Assembly: GCA_030588285.1 (NCBI GenBank)
Contig: JAUUYK010000008.1
Location: 1-11,758, forward strand
Direction of reading: 5' to 3'
DNA length: 11,758 nucleotides
Origin: Kiritimatiellales bacterium
GTDB lineage: Bacteria > Verrucomicrobiota > Kiritimatiellia > Kiritimatiellales > Pontiellaceae
The notes beneath the pieces were generated by a model, which ran no database searches, was not told where the DNA came from, and was given only the letters and a program-made list of their open reading frames with translations. Position 1 is the first letter of the stretch. Each line of letters starts with the position of its first letter. The translations under genes were made by a program, and so were the position numbers. Shown one piece after another: positions 8,349 through 11,758 of this stretch.

Positions 8349-8906
8349 ATGGCTAAAAAATCGGAAATTCCGAAGCTATTGGAGCTTTTTTTTGTTTTTC
8401 TACGCGTCAGTGCCATCACCATCGGTGGCGGTTATGTCATGTTTCCGCTCATGAAGTCCGAGGTGGTTGATTCCAAAGGGTGGATTTCTGCCGAAGAGAT
8501 GGTCGACTTTTATGCCCTCGGCCAATCTATCCCCGGCATTATTGCCATGAACACCGCCACGCTGATTGGCTATCGTAAACGCGGGATTCCCGGTGCGCTG
8601 GCGGCCGCGGCCGGTGTGGCGACGCCTTCATTGGTCGTTATTTTATTGGTCGCCGCTTTTTTAACGCCCTATTTCGATCAGCCCTGGGTGCAGAAAGCCT
8701 TTTCTGGAATCCGCGCGGCCGTGGTGGCCATGATTGTGATGGCCGTCTGGCAGATTGGCCGAAGAACGGTGAACACGCTTTCAAAGGGTGCCATTGCTCT
8801 GGGTTCTTTTTTGGCGATCATTGGGCTTCAGGTTAATCCGGTGGTGATGATTTTTACCGGCGCAGTGCTGGGCTTTCTTCTCTTTAGAAAGGAGGCGAAA
8901 GCATGA
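8349..8906 (+). CDS. chrA: chromate transporter, half-size subunit 1
   Basis: Inner-membrane protein of the CHR family, single-domain type; family members export chromate, but in most genomes the true anion is unproven. The 185-residue protein shows the CHR pattern: ITIGGGYVMFPLMKSEVV (23-40), GWISAEEMVDFYALGQSIPG (44-63), N68 and LIGYRKRGIPGA (72-83). Several hydrophobic segments follow (~92-107, 121-136, 147-160, 164-179). PG at 62-63 is followed by I, where the partner has PGP. AGG five bases before the ATG is the ribosome-binding site. Its stop overlaps the start of the next gene (ATGA), so the two are translationally coupled. Paired short CHR proteins, as in Bacillus, are needed together. 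Confidence 0.9.
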   Translation: MAKKSEIPKLLELFFVFLRVSAITIGGGYVMFPLMKSEVVDSKGWISAEEMVDFYALGQSIPGIIAMNTATLIGYRKRGIPGALAAAAGVATPSLVVILLVAAFLTPYFDQPWVQKAFSGIRAAVVAMIVMAVWQIGRRTVNTLSKGAIALGSFLAIIGLQVNPVVMIFTGAVLGFLLFRKEAKA

Positions 8907-9421
8907 GCATGCTGATTCAACTTTTCACCTCCTTCTTTACCATCGGCCTTTTTTCCTTTGGTGGAGGCTACGCCATTCTATCGTTCCTGCAACAAGAGGT
9001 GGAGCGGCGCGGCTGGATGAGCACCGAACGGTTTGTCGACCTCATTGCTATATCGCAAAGTACTCCCGGACCTATTGCACTCAATATGGCCACCTTTGTG
9101 GGTTATCAGACCAGTGGGGTGCTGGGGGCGTTGGTGGCCACGCTGGCCGTTTCAATGCCGGGCATGATGGTGATGACTATTTTTGCGATCTTCTTTTTTA
9201 ACTTCTATGAACGCCCCGCAATCCAAGCGGTCTTTCGCGGCTTGCGCCCGGCCGTGGCGGGGCTTGTGGCTGCCGCGGCATGGCAGATTGGGAAGGTTGC
9301 CGTGGTCAATTGGATTTCCGTTGGACTGGTTCTCATCTGCATTTTGCTCATTGCAAAGTGGAAAGTCAGCCCGGTCCTTTTGGTTATTGGTTCGGCGATC
9401 GTTGGGATTCTCTTTTTCTAG
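8903..9421 (+). CDS. chrA: chromate transporter, half-size subunit 2
   Basis: Second half-size CHR protein, 172 residues, expected to form a heteromeric anion transporter with its upstream partner. The motifs match subunit 1 position for position: FSFGGGYAILSFLQQEV (17-33), GWMSTERFVDLIAISQSTPGP (37-57), N61, FVGYQTSGVLGA (65-76), and later AVAGLVAAAAWQIG (117-130), which parallels AVVAMIVMAVWQIG in subunit 1. This similarity indicates an ancient duplication of one domain. The ATG shares four bases with the previous stop, and AAAGGAGG seven bases upstream lies inside the chrA-1 coding region. Its last 38 bases overlap the end of the convergent GGDEF gene. No terminator is seen after it. Confidence 0.9.
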   Translation: MSMLIQLFTSFFTIGLFSFGGGYAILSFLQQEVERRGWMSTERFVDLIAISQSTPGPIALNMATFVGYQTSGVLGALVATLAVSMPGMMVMTIFAIFFFNFYERPAIQAVFRGLRPAVAGLVAAAAWQIGKVAVVNWISVGLVLICILLIAKWKVSPVLLVIGSAIVGILFF

Positions 9422-9893
9422 CGAGTAAATCCGCATCCGCCGTTGCAACAAGATTTTTGCTGGGCAGTGCCGCGACGCCGCCGCTGACGGAAAAATCCCA
9501 GTCCTGGCCTTGGTCTACGATTTTAAAAATTCGTTCGGCAAATTTCCAGGCATTGCTCGTTCCTGTTTCGGGCAGAATCACGGCAAATTCATCGCCCCCG
9601 TAGCGGCAAACAATGTCGGCGGTGCGGGCGGTCGACTTGAGCAGCTCCGCAAATTGTTTTAAGGCGGCATCGCCTGCATCGTGTCCGAGGGTGTCGTTGA
9701 TCTGCTTGAATTGATCGAGGTCAAAAAGAACGAGGCTGAGTTCGCGGGTATATCGATGGGCGGCTTCGATATGGTCGGAAAGCGTTTCTTCGAAATAGCG
9801 CCGGTTATAGAGGCCCGTAAGCCAGTCACGCGTGGCTTGTTCGTTTAAAGCGAGAAAGGCCAGCCAAAGAGGGAGGTTGTTGGATAGAGTCAT
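9384..9893 (-). CDS. stand-alone GGDEF-domain protein, probable diguanylate cyclase
   Basis: Predicted to make cyclic di-GMP from two GTP. The 169-residue protein is almost only a GGDEF domain: a 20-residue N-terminus without a sensor or clear membrane segment, then DWLTGLYNRR (23-32), FDLDQFKQINDTLGHDAGD (57-75) with metal ligand Asp58, and the active-site GGDEF (99-103). RTAD (90-93), five residues before GGDEF, is an intact inhibitory I-site. The end is unusual: the family's ADxALYxAKxxGRNRV tail reads ADADLLARKRESQRSPNQ after a shortened loop. The final 38 bases overlap the 3' end of chrA-2. Start at the only usable ATG; no Shine-Dalgarno is visible. A DUF218 gene lies 84 bases upstream on the same strand and may supply transcription. 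Without a sensor, activation would depend on dimerisation or a partner protein. Confidence 0.85.
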   Translation of the reverse strand: MTLSNNLPLWLAFLALNEQATRDWLTGLYNRRYFEETLSDHIEAAHRYTRELSLVLFDLDQFKQINDTLGHDAGDAALKQFAELLKSTARTADIVCRYGGDEFAVILPETGTSNAWKFAERIFKIVDQGQDWDFSVSGGVAALPSKNLVATADADLLARKRESQRSPNQ

Positions 9894-9977
9894 TTTATAG
9901 GGGGTTCGGTTTGTAGTTTCGATTCTGCAATACCCAATTGGTGTGGGTCTCTTTTTATTAAAGGGGGCGGAATTTCA

Positions 9978-10628
9978 TTAGGGCTGAAAGAACAGTTTGG
10001 CATAGGTATAGGCGATGAGCTCGCCGATTACTTTACGCACGCCTTGGCTGTAGGCATACCACTCATCAGGATCGTAGTCCGAATCTTCGAGGCAGGTGAT
10101 GCCGATCACGTATTCGTTTCCCAGTGCTTTTTGAAAGAGTAGGCGGCTGCGTCGGCCGTGCGGTCCCGTAGTAACGAGGTGAATCTGGGTCTCGGTTATG
10201 GCATCGGCCAAAAATCGTTCGCGCAGGGCAACCGCAGCGCGATAGGTGCGGTCTTTCTGGGCCTTGTGGGCAATGGTGACCATGATCTCGCTTTCAGGAA
10301 GGTTTAATTTGCGCAATCGGGTCGCGGTCATTTCGGGGTAGGATTTAAAGAGTTGAAGGTAACTTCCGGTTTCGATGAGGCCGCCCGTGCAGATTAGTTT
10401 CGAATAGTTTCCGACGCGATATAGCCGCACGGCTTCGTCGAGAGCCGAATCAGAAATCCAGCCTTCGACCACCATAACGCCCTGCTGCAACGGCTTGTTG
10501 GGCGCAAGAAAGGCGTATAGGCCGGAGAGAAAGCTAAAAAAAAGTCCGCTAATCAGGATTGCAATCAGCAACCAACCCGTCCATGTTGGGCGCCTTCTTG
10601 GTTTTACTTCTGTTAGTCTGAATTTCAT
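9978..10628 (-). CDS. DUF218 / YdcF-like membrane-anchored protein
   Basis: 216-residue protein of the ElyC/SanA/YdcF (DUF218) superfamily, whose known members affect envelope and cell-wall-precursor metabolism; the reaction catalysed is not established. One membrane segment (~17-41) follows a basic N-terminus (KPRRRPTW), so the domain should face the periplasm. Conserved landmarks are VVEGWISD (53-60), LICTGG (78-83), KDRTYRAAVALR (125-136), TTGPHGRRSRLLF (153-165) and the C-terminal SQGVRKVIGELIAYTYAKLFF (194-214). The GxHxRRS and DRTY segments are the most diagnostic. No Shine-Dalgarno lies before the ATG; instead a good promoter ends six bases away, predicting a leaderless transcript. The GGDEF gene follows 84 bases downstream. 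Family confident, role unknown. Confidence 0.82.
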   Translation of the reverse strand: MKFRLTEVKPRRRPTWTGWLLIAILISGLFFSFLSGLYAFLAPNKPLQQGVMVVEGWISDSALDEAVRLYRVGNYSKLICTGGLIETGSYLQLFKSYPEMTATRLRKLNLPESEIMVTIAHKAQKDRTYRAAVALRERFLADAITETQIHLVTTGPHGRRSRLLFQKALGNEYVIGITCLEDSDYDPDEWYAYSQGVRKVIGELIAYTYAKLFFQP

Positions 10629-10634
10629 GGAGTG

Positions 10635-10662
10635 CTTATAGCACGGGCGGCAGGGGTGTAAA
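10635..10662 (-). promoter_or_regulatory. promoter of the DUF218 gene, predicted leaderless
   Basis: On the minus strand TTTACA (10662-10657), a 16-base spacer and TATAAG (10640-10635) form a good promoter. The -10 ends six bases before the ATG at 10628, so transcription should begin at or within a base or two of the start codon. No ribosome-binding site is present, which fits. Confidence 0.55.
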
Positions 10663-10688
10663 AACTAGAAACTTATTTCGCACAGGGG

Positions 10689-10715
10689 TTGACACGTCCG
10701 TCGGGCTACTATAAC
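10689..10715 (+). promoter_or_regulatory. promoter of rplM-rpsI
   Basis: A perfect TTGACA (10689-10694) is followed by TATAAC (10710-10715) after 15 bases, or by TAACTT after 17. It lies about 47 bases before the rplM ATG. The flank GGGTTGAC and a downstream CCGACC are shared with the rpsT promoter. Confidence 0.7.
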
Positions 10716-10761
10716 TTCCCCGACCTTGTGTATTTACCGAAGAGAGCTAGAGGACGAATAA

Positions 10762-11196
10762 ATGAAAACTTTTATGCCCAAAGAGGCTGATATTGTACGT
10801 GAATGGTTCGTGGTTGACGCGACCGATAAACCGGCTGGCCGTTTGGCCGTCGTAATTGCTGACGCATTGCGTGGGCGTGATAAGCCAACTTATACGCCAC
10901 ATGTTGATACCGGCGCATTTGTTGTGGTACTCAACTGTGAAAAAATCAAGTTGAGCGGCAACAAAGAAGAAGGAAAAATCTACCAAGATTATTCTGGGTA
11001 TTCCAGTGGCCGCAGAGAAACAAAGGCCAAGCACATCCGTGAAAAAAATCCAGAGCGTATTATTGCGCAGGCTGTGAAAGGCATGTTGCCGGCAAATCGC
11101 CAGGCCCGCCAAACACTGACCCGCCTGAAGGTATATACTGGTGCCGAGCATCCGCACGCCGCACAGCAGGTGAAGGATCTTAAACTTAACTTCTAA
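10762..11196 (+). CDS. rplM: 50S ribosomal protein uL13
   Basis: Early-assembling large-subunit protein that binds 23S rRNA. The 144-residue product shows the family markers: WFVVDATDKPAGRLAV (15-30), THRGKDKPTYTPHVDTG-like RGRDKPTYTPHVDTG (37-51), VVVLNCEKIKLSGNK (54-68), YSGYSSGRRE (77-86) and the signature AVKGMLPANRQARQTLTRL (104-122) followed by KVYTGAEHPHAAQ (123-135). GAGGA seven bases before the ATG supports the start. rpsI follows after 15 bases, the near-universal rplM-rpsI operon. No irregularity seen. Confidence 0.97.
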   Translation: MKTFMPKEADIVREWFVVDATDKPAGRLAVVIADALRGRDKPTYTPHVDTGAFVVVLNCEKIKLSGNKEEGKIYQDYSGYSSGRRETKAKHIREKNPERIIAQAVKGMLPANRQARQTLTRLKVYTGAEHPHAAQQVKDLKLNF

Positions 11197-11211
11197 GCAG
11201 GATAATTTATC

Positions 11212-11610
11212 ATGGCAAAAAAAGTTCTTACATTAGAAGCAACTGGCCGTCGCAAGACCTCCGTTGCCCGCGTACGCATGACTGAAGGAACCGGGATCAT
11301 TAAGATCAACGGGCTCGAAGTAAACGACTATTTCCAAAACCCAATGCAACAGGAGTTGCTGAAAAAGCCATTCATCACAGCGGGTGTAGTTGGAAACCAC
11401 GACATCATCGCCTCGGTTAAAGGGGGCGGTAAATCGGGACAATGTGGCGCCGTGGTTCACGCGGTTTCCCGTGCACTGGCCGGTTCTGATGAAGAGTTGA
11501 GACTCGTCTTGAAAAAGGCCGGATTCCTCAGCCGTGATGCCCGTATGAAAGAGCGTAATAAACCAGGTCAGCCGGGTGCACGCAAAAAGTTCCAGTTCTC
11601 AAAACGTTAA
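11212..11610 (+). CDS. rpsI: 30S ribosomal protein uS9
   Basis: Small-subunit protein whose C-terminal tail reaches the P-site tRNA. The 132-residue product has ATGRRKTSVARVRM (10-23), INGLEVNDYF (32-41), the signature GGGKSGQCGAVVHAVSRAL (71-89), SRDARMKERNKPGQPGARKKFQFSKR (107-132) and the invariant final Ser-Lys-Arg that contacts tRNA. AGGA nine bases before the ATG is the ribosome-binding site. It is the last gene of the rplM-rpsI operon and is followed by a terminator. Nothing unusual. Confidence 0.97.
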   Translation: MAKKVLTLEATGRRKTSVARVRMTEGTGIIKINGLEVNDYFQNPMQQELLKKPFITAGVVGNHDIIASVKGGGKSGQCGAVVHAVSRALAGSDEELRLVLKKAGFLSRDARMKERNKPGQPGARKKFQFSKR

Positions 11611-11631
11611 TCGTTGGAGCTGTATCTTGCA

Positions 11632-11661
11632 AAAGTCTCTCGGATCCGGGGGGCTTTTTTT
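11632..11661 (+). terminator. intrinsic terminator of rplM-rpsI
   Basis: AAAGTCTCTC (11632-11641) pairs with GGGGGGCTTT (11648-11657), including three G-T wobbles, around the 6-base loop GGATCC, and seven T follow (11655-11661). It starts 22 bases after the rpsI stop. Confidence 0.8.
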
Positions 11662-11758
11662 ATGCCTACTCGGCTTGCTGGGTTTTTTTTTAAACCTTTA
11701 AGATAAGTTAAAATAGTAAGAACCAGTGATAATTGGTTTGGGGAACGACCGTTGAAGG
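11662..11758. other. intergenic right edge
   Basis: AT-rich sequence with a second T-run (11683-11691) flanked by GG and AAACC, and a small inverted repeat AACCA/TGGTT (about 11722-11739). A possible -10 TAAAAT at 11709-11714 lacks a clear -35. No gene can be supported before the window ends. Confidence 0.4.

Noticed and set aside
9384..9470. Frameshift in the GGDEF gene hiding a normal GRNRV tail
   Set aside because: I read the minus strand here in frame and saw no restored GRNRV ending; the overlap with chrA-2 coding sequence leaves no evidence for a simple frameshift.

Overview
The window is a stretch of bacterial chromosome made mostly of core genes. It comes from a diderm (Gram-negative) bacterium, since it carries an LptE-type outer-membrane lipoprotein gene. 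The signal peptidase I has a roughly 100-residue insertion right after its catalytic-serine motif, and a secreted GH29 alpha-L-fucosidase sits among the housekeeping genes. Together these suggest the Planctomycetes-Verrucomicrobia-Chlamydiae group, perhaps a polysaccharide-degrading Kiritimatiellota/Verrucomicrobiota relative. This placement is inference from protein character; no database was searched.

Layout, left to right: (1) 1-380, minus, the N-terminal part of tryptophanyl-tRNA synthetase, running off the left edge. (2) 590-2182, minus, a secreted alpha-L-fucosidase with a good intrinsic terminator (526-566) and a strong hairpin between that terminator and trpS. (3) 2183-2549, a 367-base gap with small palindromes and the lepA promoter. 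(4) 2550-5514, plus, the classic lepA-lepB pair (elongation factor 4 and signal peptidase I). (5) 5688-5951, plus, rpsT (ribosomal protein bS20) with its own promoter and a bidirectional terminator shared with the convergent gene. (6) 6107-6616, minus, an LptE-like lipoprotein. (7) 6738-9421, plus, serA (phosphoglycerate dehydrogenase) followed by two half-size chromate-transporter subunits, probably one operon. (8) 9384-10628, minus, a DUF218/YdcF-like membrane protein and a sensor-less GGDEF protein whose 3' end overlaps the last chrA gene. (9) 10762-11610, plus, the rplM-rpsI ribosomal operon with promoter and terminator, then about 100 bases of AT-rich sequence.

Functional themes are translation (trpS, lepA, rpsT, rplM, rpsI), envelope biogenesis and secretion (lepB, lptE, DUF218), serine synthesis (serA), anion transport (chrA pair), c-di-GMP signalling (GGDEF) and glycan breakdown (fucosidase). 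I found no CRISPR array, insertion sequence, tRNA or rRNA, phage gene or defence system, and no convincing undescribed multi-gene system. The points worth a second look are small: protein variants (LepB insertion, SerA catalytic Glu position, GGDEF tail), a predicted leaderless promoter, convergent gene overlap, and hairpins or palindromes around the fucosidase.
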